Translations under genes and position numbers: made by a program
In this document: piece by piece, positions 1-8,679 of the stretch
Numbering within the stretch: the stretch's first letter is position 1
How the letters are laid out: every line of letters begins with the position of its first letter
DNA from: Elusimicrobiota bacterium
Lineage (GTDB): Bacteria; Elusimicrobiota; UBA5214; JBBAAG01
Length of the DNA: 32,151 bases
Direction of reading: 5' to 3'
Assembly (NCBI GenBank): GCA_041658405.1
Contig: JBBAAG010000031.1
Span: forward strand, 1 to 32,151
Notes under the pieces: generated by a model
Seen by the model: the letters and a program-made list of their open reading frames with translations, nothing else
What the model was told of the DNA's origin: nothing
Database searches by the model: none

Positions 1-476
1 CCGGTGAAAAACTTGGGTTTCTCCCGGGAGATTTTTCTGATAAAGTAGATCCGTATCTTCGCCCGTTGTATGACGCGTTGTATGCTATGATTGGCCCGGA
101 CCGGTTTCAGCAATTACGTGAAGAAAATATTATTGAAATCGTACCTTTGGCGTATATGCGCGGACGTACGCTAGACGATGCGTTTATCGTACTGGATGAA
201 GCGCAAAATACTACAATCGGACAAATGAAGATGTTCCTCACCCGTACAGGGTTTAACTCACAGGTAGTCGTAACAGGCGATATCACACAGATAGATCTCC
301 CCAATAAATCAGCTTCAGGGTTGGTTGTGGTACAAAAAGTATTGTCCAAAATACCGGGTATTGTATTTGTTGAATTCAAAGATACTGACATTGTACGACA
401 TAAACTTGTGAAAGATATTATCCGCGCATTCGCAAAGTATGAAAACGCAGGTAATAGCGATGGAGAGAATGGGTAA
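1..476 (+). CDS. phoH: PhoH family ATPase, C-terminal part (5' end outside window)
   Basis: The reading frame is open from base 3 and has no start in the window, so only the C-terminal portion of a PhoH-like P-loop ATPase is present. It begins GEKLGFLPGD and continues through KVDPYLRPLYDAL, a signature stretch of PhoH. The Walker B segment is FIVLDEAQN, followed by the conserved VVTGDITQIDLP block and a C-terminal DIVRHKLVKDII helix. The Walker A part lies upstream of the window. PhoH proteins are cytoplasmic nucleotide-binding proteins linked to RNA metabolism and phosphate stress; their exact role is unsettled. The stop is 24 bp before the HD phosphohydrolase gene, consistent with the widespread phoH-pgpH-ybeY cluster. 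The family assignment is firm. Confidence 0.95.
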   Translation, partial: GEKLGFLPGDFSDKVDPYLRPLYDALYAMIGPDRFQQLREENIIEIVPLAYMRGRTLDDAFIVLDEAQNTTIGQMKMFLTRTGFNSQVVVTGDITQIDLPNKSASGLVVVQKVLSKIPGIVFVEFKDTDIVRHKLVKDIIRAFAKYENAGNSDGENG

Positions 477-500
477 TCACAGGACAGGATACTGATAAAT

Positions 501-1997
501 ATGAGATACCGTTTACGTAAATTATCGATTTCATTGTTAACACAACTGCTTGACTGGCTTAAACACCGGGATAGCGGCCTTGCGACATCACGCTGGCGGT
601 TGCTTTTTTGGCAACGGGACCTAAAATTCTCGGCGATATATTTTGCCGGGATAACCGCATTTTTGTTTTTTATTGTCCTTGCACTGGAAACCGTTATTAC
701 TGACACTGGAATTGATTATCCTAAAACCCTTGCAATGCTTATATTTACCGCCACATTTTTTGGGTTCATAATCTATTATTTAAAACACGATACACACAGG
801 CTTATACGGGACAACGATGCGTTAATCCTTGCTTGTTTATTAGTAATATTGTCAATGATATTGATTGAAACAGGGCGGTTTCTTAAAATATCGCCGTATC
901 TTGTACCCACAACGACAACCGCAATGCTTATAGCCACACTGATATCTTTCCGGCTGTCAATGTTGAGTACTATGTTATTGTCCACCCTACTTGCGATGGT
1001 TAACGGTATGGAATTCAATTACTTCTTGTACAACCTTCTAATAAACATTTTTGGATTGTTAAACGTTATAAAGATCCGGCAACGCACAGATTTCATTCAG
1101 ACCGGGTTAAAACTTGTCGGATTTAACGCGTTAACTATGGTACTACTTGGCTTGCTAAATGGATGGAAGATATGGGACATGCCGATGTATATTTTGTACG
1201 GCGTTGCAAACGCGCTGGCGTCCACTATCCTTACCCTTGGAATCTTGCCGTATCTGGAGATAACATTTGCGCGGACGTCAAACATAAGGCTGTTAGAATT
1301 ATCTGATGCGAACCATCCATTGTTAAAACAATTATCGATGGAAGCACCGGGTACGTTTCATCACTCACTACTTGTAGCTTCGTTAGCGGAACAAGCGGCA
1401 GATATCATACACGCAAACTCTTTACTCTGCCGTGTAGGCGCGTATTTTCATGATATCGGAAAACTATCAAAATCCGAGTTCTTTATTGAAAATCAGCTTA
1501 TTCAACAAACAAATACGGCGGATACAATAAGTCCTTCAGTTTCGAGTTTGATAATTATCTCCCACGTGAAAGAAGGGGTTAACCTCGCACTAAAATACAA
1601 CTTAGACCGTGTGATCATAGATTTCATACAGCAGCACCATGGGACATCGTTGATAAAGTTTTTTTATCATAAAGTATTGGAGAACAGTGAAGGCGAAGTA
1701 TCTGAAGATAGTTTTCGTTATCCCGGCCCTAAACCTCAGACAAAAGAAGCGGCGATTATAATGCTTGCGGACGCTGTTGAAGCTGCTACGCGTAGTATAA
1801 AGAAACCTACGCCTCCAAAGATAAAAGACCTTGTCCTGCAGATAATCAATAACCAGTTTACTGACGGGCAGTTTGATGATTGCCCCATAACTCTTGCTGA
1901 CCTCCACAAGGTTGGGGATCGGTTTGCTAAAACTCTTATTGGTATTTACCATCCAAGGATAGAATATCCCGACTCTAATAGCAAGAAAAATGGATAA
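501..1997 (+). CDS. pgpH: PgpH/YqfF-like membrane HD-domain phosphohydrolase, short form
   Basis: This 498-residue protein has about seven membrane helices (roughly residues 45-250) followed by a cytoplasmic HD-type metal phosphohydrolase domain (about 265-485). Visible metal-site candidates are H287/H288, the H317-D318 pair in AYFHDIGKLSKSEFF, H355, H379/H380 and D424. PgpH/YqfF proteins hydrolyse the second messenger c-di-AMP and lie beside phoH and ybeY in many bacteria, as here. Characterised members are about 700 residues long and have a large extracytoplasmic 7TMR-HDED domain after the first helix. Here the first helix (about 46-65) leads almost directly into the second, so that sensor domain is absent. 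ATG start; the SD is weak. Phosphodiesterase activity on c-di-AMP is inferred from the family. Confidence 0.88.
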   Translation: MRYRLRKLSISLLTQLLDWLKHRDSGLATSRWRLLFWQRDLKFSAIYFAGITAFLFFIVLALETVITDTGIDYPKTLAMLIFTATFFGFIIYYLKHDTHRLIRDNDALILACLLVILSMILIETGRFLKISPYLVPTTTTAMLIATLISFRLSMLSTMLLSTLLAMVNGMEFNYFLYNLLINIFGLLNVIKIRQRTDFIQTGLKLVGFNALTMVLLGLLNGWKIWDMPMYILYGVANALASTILTLGILPYLEITFARTSNIRLLELSDANHPLLKQLSMEAPGTFHHSLLVASLAEQAADIIHANSLLCRVGAYFHDIGKLSKSEFFIENQLIQQTNTADTISPSVSSLIIISHVKEGVNLALKYNLDRVIIDFIQQHHGTSLIKFFYHKVLENSEGEVSEDSFRYPGPKPQTKEAAIIMLADAVEAATRSIKKPTPPKIKDLVLQIINNQFTDGQFDDCPITLADLHKVGDRFAKTLIGIYHPRIEYPDSNSKKNG

Positions 1998-2014
1998 GGT
2001 ACGGTAGTAAACAT

Positions 2015-2452
2015 ATGATCAAAGTGTGGAACCTTCAGAAAAACGTCAGTATCCCTGCTAAAATGCGGGAAAATATGCGTACAGCCGCATTGTTCACATT
2101 AATATCATTGAAGCATTTCTCTCAAAAACATTCTCCGGATCGCAATATTATTTTTGTTAATGATAAAGAAATAATTAAGTTAAACTTCCGATTTCTTAAC
2201 CGCAAAAATATAACTGACGTTATTACCTTCAATTATCCGGAAGATAAGGCAGATATTTATATAAACGCACCGCAATGCGCTCGACAGGCAAAAGAACACC
2301 AGCAGCTTTTTAGTGAAGAACTTACACGAGTAGTTATCCATGGAATGCTGCATTCATATGATTGGAAAGATTACACAAAAAAACAATCAAGCCTTATGTG
2401 GGAAAAACAAGAATATATTCTTCAGGCATTTATGGGTTTAGAAGGAAAGTAG
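2015..2452 (+). CDS. ybeY: Endoribonuclease YbeY (rRNA maturation factor), variant metal site
   Basis: This 145-residue protein is of the usual YbeY length. The family segment LNRKNITDVITFNY (about 61-74) is present, and the metal-site helix starts at VVIHGMLH, giving H109 and H113. The third ligand of the canonical H-x3-H-x5-H motif would be residue 119, which is Asp (WKD, 117-119), and the usual Gly at 116 is Asp. As I recall, Bacteroidetes YbeY proteins also have a K-D at this place, so it is probably a lineage variant rather than a dead enzyme. YbeY acts in 16S rRNA 3' maturation and ribosome quality control. It sits 17 bp after pgpH and 6 bp before the first CBS transporter gene. Confidence 0.9.
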   Translation: MIKVWNLQKNVSIPAKMRENMRTAALFTLISLKHFSQKHSPDRNIIFVNDKEIIKLNFRFLNRKNITDVITFNYPEDKADIYINAPQCARQAKEHQQLFSEELTRVVIHGMLHSYDWKDYTKKQSSLMWEKQEYILQAFMGLEGK

Positions 2453-2458
2453 TTTTTT

Positions 2459-3508
2459 ATGGGCATGTTTATTCTTACACTCTCAATTGTTTTATGCCTG
2501 ACGTTTTCATTCATTTTTTCAAGTTCAGAAACTGCGATAACATCGCTGCCAAAGTTCCGTATACGTAAGATTATTGAAGAAAATAAGAAATATCAGAAGT
2601 TTTATAACCGCTGGTTAGTGTCCCCGCAGCGTATACTAGTAACAATCCTTGTTGGGAATACCATTGTTAATATAGCCTTCTCCACATTGATTACACTATT
2701 TTTATTATCCGTGTTCTCAAAATACGTGCATCAGCAGTTACTAGAAACCATCGCATGGATCGGAGGTACTCTAACACTTGTTGTATTGTCAGAATTTACG
2801 CCTAAACTTCTAGCCCGCAGGTATCCAGAACAAGTATCACTGTTGTTTGTTCCCATCCTTTCTTTTGTGGAACGCGTATTGGCACCGTTAGCAATAATAT
2901 CCGACTGGCTGGTAGGCAACGTTTTTTCGTTATATCCCAAAGCATCACCAAGCCCGTATTTGTCGAAAGAAGAACTTTCCCTTATCCTTCAGAATATACC
3001 CCAGGGATCTCATGCCGCGCATGAAACAGAAACCATCACAATGCTCCGCCGCGCAATCGCTCTTACCGTTTTGGAAGTAAAGAATATTATGACACCGCTT
3101 GAGAAGGTTGATAGTGTAAATATTTTACTCCCGGAAGAAAAGTTTATTGACTATATCATAGAATCCGGCCATACGCGCATACCTGTGTATGATAATATCC
3201 CCACAAAAATCATGGGTTATATTTTAGTCAAAGACTTGTTGCAATACTTAAAAGCAAGCGATACCCTGAACTCTGATGGTTTCACAAAAAAATTTATTAC
3301 CGGTAAATTTTTAAGACAGGTACTGTTTATCCCGTATGACAAAAAAGTACGTGACCTGCTTGACGATTTTCGTAAAAACAACGCACATATCGCGGTGGTT
3401 AATGATTTTAAAACAGGTGTTGCAATAGGAATAATCACACTGGAAGATATTCTTGAAGAACTTGTTGGTGAAATCCTTGACGAATACGACACAAAGAAAG
3501 TTGGGTGA
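2459..3508 (+). CDS. CNNM/DUF21 plus CBS-pair transporter (CorC/HlyC type), lacking the C-terminal domain
   Basis: A 349-residue membrane protein. The N-terminal DUF21 (CNNM) domain spans about residues 1-160 with several hydrophobic helices and the conserved start FSSSETAITSLPKFR. Two CBS motifs follow (about 200-345), recognisable by NIMTPLEKVDSV and by HIAVVNDFKTG...GIITLEDILEELVGEI. The family is involved in Mg2+/Co2+ efflux or resistance, and CBS pairs bind ATP-Mg. The protein ends directly after the second CBS motif, so it lacks the CorC_HlyC domain present in the next gene. Its stop overlaps the annotated GTG of that gene, so the two are translationally coupled. They may function as a heteromer, which is inference. 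Transport substrate is not visible from sequence. Confidence 0.88.
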   Translation: MGMFILTLSIVLCLTFSFIFSSSETAITSLPKFRIRKIIEENKKYQKFYNRWLVSPQRILVTILVGNTIVNIAFSTLITLFLLSVFSKYVHQQLLETIAWIGGTLTLVVLSEFTPKLLARRYPEQVSLLFVPILSFVERVLAPLAIISDWLVGNVFSLYPKASPSPYLSKEELSLILQNIPQGSHAAHETETITMLRRAIALTVLEVKNIMTPLEKVDSVNILLPEEKFIDYIIESGHTRIPVYDNIPTKIMGYILVKDLLQYLKASDTLNSDGFTKKFITGKFLRQVLFIPYDKKVRDLLDDFRKNNAHIAVVNDFKTGVAIGIITLEDILEELVGEILDEYDTKKVG

Positions 3509-4779
3509 ATACTACAATGTTATTAATAATTATATCTATGAAACTAACATTGTTTTTCCTTTTCCTTGCTGGTATAGGATTTTTTTCTGGGAGCGAGACT
3601 GCGTTAACTGCGTTATCCCCTGTAAAAGTAAGGGAGTATGAACACAAGAATATATACCCAAAAAAATATCTCAAGTTCTGGCAGGAAAAGTTTAACTCTT
3701 TACTCTCCCTGATGCTTATCGGTACAAACTTTACGATGATCGGCGCTAGTGTTGTAATGACTTCAATCGCTTGGGATATTAATAAAATATATCCTAATGA
3801 CTCGTTGTTCTTTTGGTTGGAAATTCTCGCTACTATGCTGATTTTGTACCTCAGCGAAATTGTTCCTAAGGTCTACGGTAAGATAAACGCTGAAACAGTA
3901 TCTTTTTTTTCATTACCGTTTTTTTATCATGTTAATAACCTTGCATCCGGCTTTATTGCGTTTCTCATCAAACTTTCAGAAATGCTCATAGCACCATTCG
4001 CAGGAAAGCTCGAACTCGAGACACCGTTTCCCAACCTTGACGAATTTAAAACATTACTCGCTGCGGATGAAATTGATAAAGTATTGCCTAAAAAGGATTC
4101 TGAAATCCTTGAAAATGTAATTGACTTCCGGGAAACCATCGCGGGACAGGTTATGGTGCCACGCGTAAAAATGTTTGCCATTGATTTAAACATAAAACAT
4201 GAAGACCTTCTCCCAAAAATTATTGAGGCCGGTTATTCTAGGATACCGGTTTATGACAAGAGCCTGGATAATATTGTTGGTATTATATACGCGCGTGACC
4301 TCCTTAATTTTTGGAGAAACAGCGAATTGATTTTACCTCCCGATCTTGTACGTCCCGCTTTTTTTGTCCCCGAAACAAAAAAAGTTACTGACTTATTATC
4401 TGAATTCAAGTCCGGACATTACCATATGGCAGTCGTGGTAGATGAATACGGCGGTACTGCGGGAATTGTTACTATCGAAGACTTGTTGGAAGAAATTGTA
4501 GGTGATGTATATGATGAATATGATGTGAAGGAACTAAAAATATCACCGAACCCGGACGGGTCGTATCTTATACCCGGCGATACTGAACTTTCAAAGGTTA
4601 ATACTGAACTTGGGCTACAATTACCGGAAAACGATTTCTCAACTCTAAACGGCTGGGTACTGGACCTTTTTGGTAAAGTACCGACTAAAGGCGAAACCCG
4701 TATGTGGGATACCGTGAAAGTTGAAATCATTGAATCTACCCGCAGGAGAGTAACCAAAGTGAAAATTATAAAGAAGTAA
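3505..4779 (+). CDS. CNNM/DUF21 plus CBS-pair plus CorC_HlyC domain protein (hemolysin C/CorC type)
   Basis: This 424-residue paralogue of the preceding gene carries the full domain set. DUF21 membrane domain occupies about 1-175 (FFSGSETALTALSPVK), the CBS pair about 195-345 (AGQVMVPRVKM; MAVVVDEYGGTAGIVTIEDL), and the CorC_HlyC domain about 350-424 (DGSYLIPGDTELSKVN, FSTLNGWVLDLFGKVP). The GTG at 3505 overlaps the upstream stop. An in-frame ATG at 3517 with GGGTGA (3503-3508) eight bases before it is an equally good start and would shorten the protein by four residues. The likely role is inner-membrane divalent cation homeostasis. It is followed two bases later by recO. Confidence 0.9.
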   Translation: MNTTMLLIIISMKLTLFFLFLAGIGFFSGSETALTALSPVKVREYEHKNIYPKKYLKFWQEKFNSLLSLMLIGTNFTMIGASVVMTSIAWDINKIYPNDSLFFWLEILATMLILYLSEIVPKVYGKINAETVSFFSLPFFYHVNNLASGFIAFLIKLSEMLIAPFAGKLELETPFPNLDEFKTLLAADEIDKVLPKKDSEILENVIDFRETIAGQVMVPRVKMFAIDLNIKHEDLLPKIIEAGYSRIPVYDKSLDNIVGIIYARDLLNFWRNSELILPPDLVRPAFFVPETKKVTDLLSEFKSGHYHMAVVVDEYGGTAGIVTIEDLLEEIVGDVYDEYDVKELKISPNPDGSYLIPGDTELSKVNTELGLQLPENDFSTLNGWVLDLFGKVPTKGETRMWDTVKVEIIESTRRRVTKVKIIKK

Positions 4780-4781
4780 AG

Positions 4782-5567
4782 ATGGAACATCAGTCATTTA
4801 AGGCTTCTGCCATACTCTTAAAGCAACAACCCTACCGCGAAGCGGACCGTATACTTACATGGTACACCAAAGATACCGGAAAATGTGTTTCCCTTGCACG
4901 CAGTAGTAAATATATGCTAGCGCATCTCATCTGTGTTGACGTTCTTACTTTGGCTGAGATACAACTGCATTTTAGTTACACCAAGAACTGGTATATAATT
5001 ACAGGAATAAAGATTATTGATTCATTCAACGGTATCCGCGGGGATTTTTTGAAAACACTACTTGCCTTAAAATGTGTGGATATTACAAATTCGCTTACTC
5101 CGCACGGTGAGTCCAGCACAGCATTATTTAATCTTCTCTCGGATACCCTGATAAAAATAAATACCGCGACGGATAATTACTTGAGTTATAGTATATTTTC
5201 TTCTTACTTAACCCGCGCATTTGAGTATTTAGGGTATAAACTTAAACTTGGTGGGTGCATATTTTGTGACCGTGAAACGTCAAAACTTGAGAATGAAGAT
5301 GTTTACTTCATTGCAGAAGAAGGCGGTATTATCTGCGGAAAGTGCCTGACATACCGTAACTATTATTCCCAGCAACCGCTTACTCCCGGCCTTATATCCC
5401 GGCTGTCAGAATTTATGGAATCCGATGTTCCTAAAATCACATCTCCGGATATAATGTTTGACATAGAATACACTGCAATCTATGAAGCATACGCAGCACA
5501 GTTGTTGCATTACACCTTAAAGACCAGCAGGTTTAATCATTTACTCACCGGGCTTTGCAAAAAGTAA
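4782..5567 (+). CDS. recO: DNA repair protein RecO
   Basis: This 261-residue protein has the RecO architecture. An N-terminal OB fold (about 1-80) begins SFKASAILLKQQPYREADRI, typical of the family. A helical C-terminal domain carries a four-cysteine zinc site at C159, C162, C185 and C188 (CIFC...CGKC). RecO works with RecR and RecF in the RecFOR pathway, annealing single strands and loading RecA on SSB-coated gaps. The gene starts two bases after the CorC-like gene and is followed by a 97-bp gap before glyQ. In Firmicutes-type clusters era usually sits directly before recO; here it does not. Identification rests on domain order, the zinc motif and neighbourhood. Confidence 0.92.
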   Translation: MEHQSFKASAILLKQQPYREADRILTWYTKDTGKCVSLARSSKYMLAHLICVDVLTLAEIQLHFSYTKNWYIITGIKIIDSFNGIRGDFLKTLLALKCVDITNSLTPHGESSTALFNLLSDTLIKINTATDNYLSYSIFSSYLTRAFEYLGYKLKLGGCIFCDRETSKLENEDVYFIAEEGGIICGKCLTYRNYYSQQPLTPGLISRLSEFMESDVPKITSPDIMFDIEYTAIYEAYAAQLLHYTLKTSRFNHLLTGLCKK

Positions 5568-5664
5568 ACACTAAAAAGTAGTTGTAAATATTGATATAAA
5601 AAATTATCATATATGTTTATTAATAAAGTTTAATCTTTATACAATTAGAGATGACGGTAGCAAG
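5568..5664 (+). promoter_or_regulatory. recO-glyQ intergenic gap with weak inverted repeat
   Basis: This is the only sizeable gap in the 5' housekeeping block. It is very AT-rich and contains a 6-bp inverted repeat, ATAAAG / CTTTAT with a 6-base loop, at 5623-5640, followed by TATACA (5638-5643), which could be a -10 box. I see no convincing -35 box, no T-box leader and no strong SD before the glyQ ATG. It may hold a glyQS promoter, but the evidence is thin. Confidence 0.25.
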
Positions 5665-6522
5665 ATGTTAACATTTCAGGAAATTATTATTAAACTCGAA
5701 CAGTTTTGGTCAAAACGCGGATGTTTAATCGCGCAGCCATATGATTTGGAAAAAGGTGCGGGTACATTTAACCCGTCAACTTTTCTGCGGTGCTTAGGAC
5801 CTTCACGCTGGGCTGCGGCATACGTTGAACCCTCACGCCGCCCGACTGATGGAAGGTACGGAGAAAATCCTAACCGTTTACAGCATTATTACCAGTATCA
5901 GGTAGTTATTAAACCGCCGTTGAAAGATATACAAAACATATATATTGAAAGTTTAAAAAACATAGGGATTTCGCCTGCATTGCATGACCTAAGATTCGTT
6001 GAGGATGACTGGGAATCACCGACACTTGGCGCGTGGGGGTTGGGTTGGGAAGTATGGCTTGACGGTATGGAAATAACGCAGTACACATATTTCCAGCAAA
6101 TCGGCGGGATTGACCTTGATCCTATAACTGTTGAGATCACATACGGCCTTGAACGGTTGGCTATGTATATCCAGAAAAAAAATAGTGTTTATGATATTCA
6201 ATGGAATGATAGTGTTAAATACGGAGATGTACACCTTGCGGATGAAAAACAGTTTTCACGATATAATTTCGAAGAAGCTGATGTAGAACTTCTGCGCAGG
6301 CAGTTTGTGGATTACGAACGTGAATGCCTTAGGTTACTTGAAAAAACACTAGTCCTTCCCGCATACGATTATGTGCTCAAATGTTCACATACGTTTAATT
6401 TGTTAGACGCACGAGGAGCAATCTCTGTATCTGAACGTGTTTCTTTTGTAGGGCGTGTGCGTAATCTTGCCTGCAGGACTGCAAGAGCGTATGTTCAGTT
6501 ACTGAACACAGAGGTGAAGTAG
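5665..6522 (+). CDS. glyQ: Glycyl-tRNA synthetase alpha subunit
   Basis: This 285-residue protein is the class II catalytic (alpha) subunit of the heterotetrameric bacterial glycyl-tRNA synthetase. The N-terminus (EIIIKLEQFWSKRGC, then QPYDLEKGAGTFNP) and the blocks AAYVEPSRRPTDGRYGENPN and WLDGMEITQYTYFQQIGG are hallmark GlyQ sequences. It activates glycine with ATP and, together with GlyS, charges tRNA-Gly. Length is close to the usual 290-300. The following glyS gene starts three bases after the stop, with the SD-like GAGGTGA (6511-6517) lying inside the glyQ 3' end. A two-subunit enzyme argues against Actinobacteria, archaea or eukaryotes as the source. Confidence 0.98.
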   Translation: MLTFQEIIIKLEQFWSKRGCLIAQPYDLEKGAGTFNPSTFLRCLGPSRWAAAYVEPSRRPTDGRYGENPNRLQHYYQYQVVIKPPLKDIQNIYIESLKNIGISPALHDLRFVEDDWESPTLGAWGLGWEVWLDGMEITQYTYFQQIGGIDLDPITVEITYGLERLAMYIQKKNSVYDIQWNDSVKYGDVHLADEKQFSRYNFEEADVELLRRQFVDYERECLRLLEKTLVLPAYDYVLKCSHTFNLLDARGAISVSERVSFVGRVRNLACRTARAYVQLLNTEVK

Positions 6523-6525
6523 TAT

Positions 6526-8679
6526 ATGGCAGTAAAACAAAAAAACAGTAAGAATAAAAATGTTACCGCATTATTGGAACTCGGGGTGGAAGAAATCCCC
6601 GCACGGTTTCTTTCTTCAATACAAATGCAGTTCGGTGATTTTATCAAAACACAACTTGAGGCAGCAAAACTTAACTGCAAAAGCATCGAAACCTATTCAA
6701 CCCCAAGGAAAGTTGTGTGTATAATCCGCGGGCTCGCAGATAATGCGGAGGATACTGTTGAAGAAATAATTGGCCCGCCGGAACGCGTGGCAGTTGATCC
6801 AAACAAAATATTTACGCAAGCCGCAATAGGCTTCGCAAAAAAACAGGGTGTTGAACTTTCCGAATTAACTGTTAAAGCCATGCCAAACGGCAATTATATG
6901 TGCATAACAAAACATATTAAGGGCAGCCCGACTAAATTGTTGCTGAAACAAATATTTGGTTTATGCATTACAAAACTCTATGTACCCAAAGCAATGGTTT
7001 GGGAGCAATCAAAGTTTAAATTTGTCAGGCCGTTACGCCGTATCGTTGCTTTATATGGTAAAGAAATAATTAAACTTGAAATCGCAGGAGTACAGTCCGG
7101 AAGATATACACAAAGTATTTTCCCGTTATATATGAACAAAAAAATTCTTATTCCCGATGCGGATAAGTATGTTGAGCTTATGAAGAAAAATAAGGTTATC
7201 CTTGACCCTGAACAACGAAAAGCAAGTATTATCAGCCAATTTTCAGGGATAACAAAAAAAATCGGTGCTAAGATCCTTACCGACCCGGGATTGGTTGATG
7301 AAACCGTTGCGATGACCGAAAACCCTGTCGCGGTACATGGAAAGTATAATTCCGAATTTCTTTCACTCCCCCGTGAGGTACTGGTTACGTGTTTAAGGTC
7401 AAAACAAAAATGTTTTGCTGTTGTTGATAACCACGGTAAACTTACCAACGATTTTGTTGGTATCGCCAACGGAATTTCAAAAGACGCGTATGCCATAGTG
7501 TCCTCAGGGTTCACAAAAGTTCTTACCGCACGGTTGAACGACGCAAGATTCTTTTATAATAATGATACAAAAACAAAGTTAAGCGAAAAAATGGAAAAAA
7601 TTAAGAGTATTACGTTCCATGAACGGTTAGGTAGTGTTTACGCAAAGATGCAACGAACAAGAATCATCGCGGAATGGTTATGTACCAATCTCAATATCAG
7701 CACGCAAGAACGTGAGAGTGTATCAAGAATAGTTAACCTTTCAAAGAATGACCTTACTACTGAAACGGTATTTGAATACCCTGAGCTACAAGGCATAATG
7801 GGACGGTTATACGCTGAAGTTGATGGTGAGACCACAGTGGTTTCCCAAGGAGTAGAACAACATTACTGGCCATTGACTACTGAAAGCACATTACCACAAA
7901 GTATACCCGCTTCTATTGTAAGTATCGCGGATAAGGTTGATACTATGACCGCAAATTTTGCGGTTGGTATCATTCCTACAGGTTCACGCGACCCTTACGG
8001 GTTACGCAGAATTTCTACGGGTATTATAAGGATATTGAATGAAAACGGGTGGAATCTAAAACTTGACACCTTATTTAATTATGCATATGACACATTACCA
8101 GAACCGGTAAAACTTGCCGTGAAAAAAGATGATGTTATATTATCCCTAATGCAATTTATGCGTACCCGGTTAGAGACTATGCTGGAGAATAGTGGGTATA
8201 AATTCGATGAAATCGGTGCAACATTGAATTCTGATGCCACTAGAATCCCGGAAGTGTATTTACGTATTGAAGCCGTGAAAAAAGTGAGGGTATTACCTGA
8301 TTATATACCGTTATCCATAGCGTATAAACGCGCAGCAAATATTTTAAGGCAAGCTAGAGAAAAAAATGTGGATATCGACACACTCAGTGTTGACACTGCG
8401 TTGTTAACACAAAAAACGGAACAGGACCTGCATTCTAAATGCTCAACTCTTAGTTCAACAATCACGGAATTGATAGAAAAACACGAATACACCTCTGCGT
8501 TAACGCAATTAGTATCCCTGCGTGGTGAGGTGGACAATTTTTTTGTTGATGTCATGGTTATGGTGGAAGATGTTAATCTTAAAAATAACCGGCTGGCATT
8601 ATTGTATAATGTATACAAATTATTTTATAGAATAGCAGATCTGTCAATTATGGCTGAGGAAGGAAAGAAGGAAAGATAG
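6526..8679 (+). CDS. glyS: Glycyl-tRNA synthetase beta subunit
   Basis: This 717-residue protein has the usual GlyS length. The N-terminus ALLELGVEEIPARFL is a GlyS signature. The central HD-like region includes GIANGISKDAY, LNDARFFYNNDTK and FHERLGSVYAKMQR. Further on, VVSQGVEQHYWPLT and ADKVDTMTANFAVGIIPTGS are diagnostic. A DALR-type anticodon-binding domain forms the C-terminus (about 590-700). The beta subunit recognises tRNA-Gly and is needed for aminoacylation by GlyQ. Its TAG overlaps the GTG of the next gene by one base, so the glycan ligase gene downstream is probably translated from the same message. Confidence 0.98.
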   Translation: MAVKQKNSKNKNVTALLELGVEEIPARFLSSIQMQFGDFIKTQLEAAKLNCKSIETYSTPRKVVCIIRGLADNAEDTVEEIIGPPERVAVDPNKIFTQAAIGFAKKQGVELSELTVKAMPNGNYMCITKHIKGSPTKLLLKQIFGLCITKLYVPKAMVWEQSKFKFVRPLRRIVALYGKEIIKLEIAGVQSGRYTQSIFPLYMNKKILIPDADKYVELMKKNKVILDPEQRKASIISQFSGITKKIGAKILTDPGLVDETVAMTENPVAVHGKYNSEFLSLPREVLVTCLRSKQKCFAVVDNHGKLTNDFVGIANGISKDAYAIVSSGFTKVLTARLNDARFFYNNDTKTKLSEKMEKIKSITFHERLGSVYAKMQRTRIIAEWLCTNLNISTQERESVSRIVNLSKNDLTTETVFEYPELQGIMGRLYAEVDGETTVVSQGVEQHYWPLTTESTLPQSIPASIVSIADKVDTMTANFAVGIIPTGSRDPYGLRRISTGIIRILNENGWNLKLDTLFNYAYDTLPEPVKLAVKKDDVILSLMQFMRTRLETMLENSGYKFDEIGATLNSDATRIPEVYLRIEAVKKVRVLPDYIPLSIAYKRAANILRQAREKNVDIDTLSVDTALLTQKTEQDLHSKCSTLSSTITELIEKHEYTSALTQLVSLRGEVDNFFVDVMVMVEDVNLKNNRLALLYNVYKLFYRIADLSIMAEEGKKER

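Noticed and set aside
107..706. Long antisense open frames opposite phoH, glyS and others
   Set aside because: They lack family similarity and lie opposite well-recognised genes, so they are shadows of the real coding strand.
5568..5664. T-box riboswitch before glyQS
   Set aside because: The gap is only 97 bp, AT-rich, and has no stem-loop series or T-box core; too short for a T-box leader.
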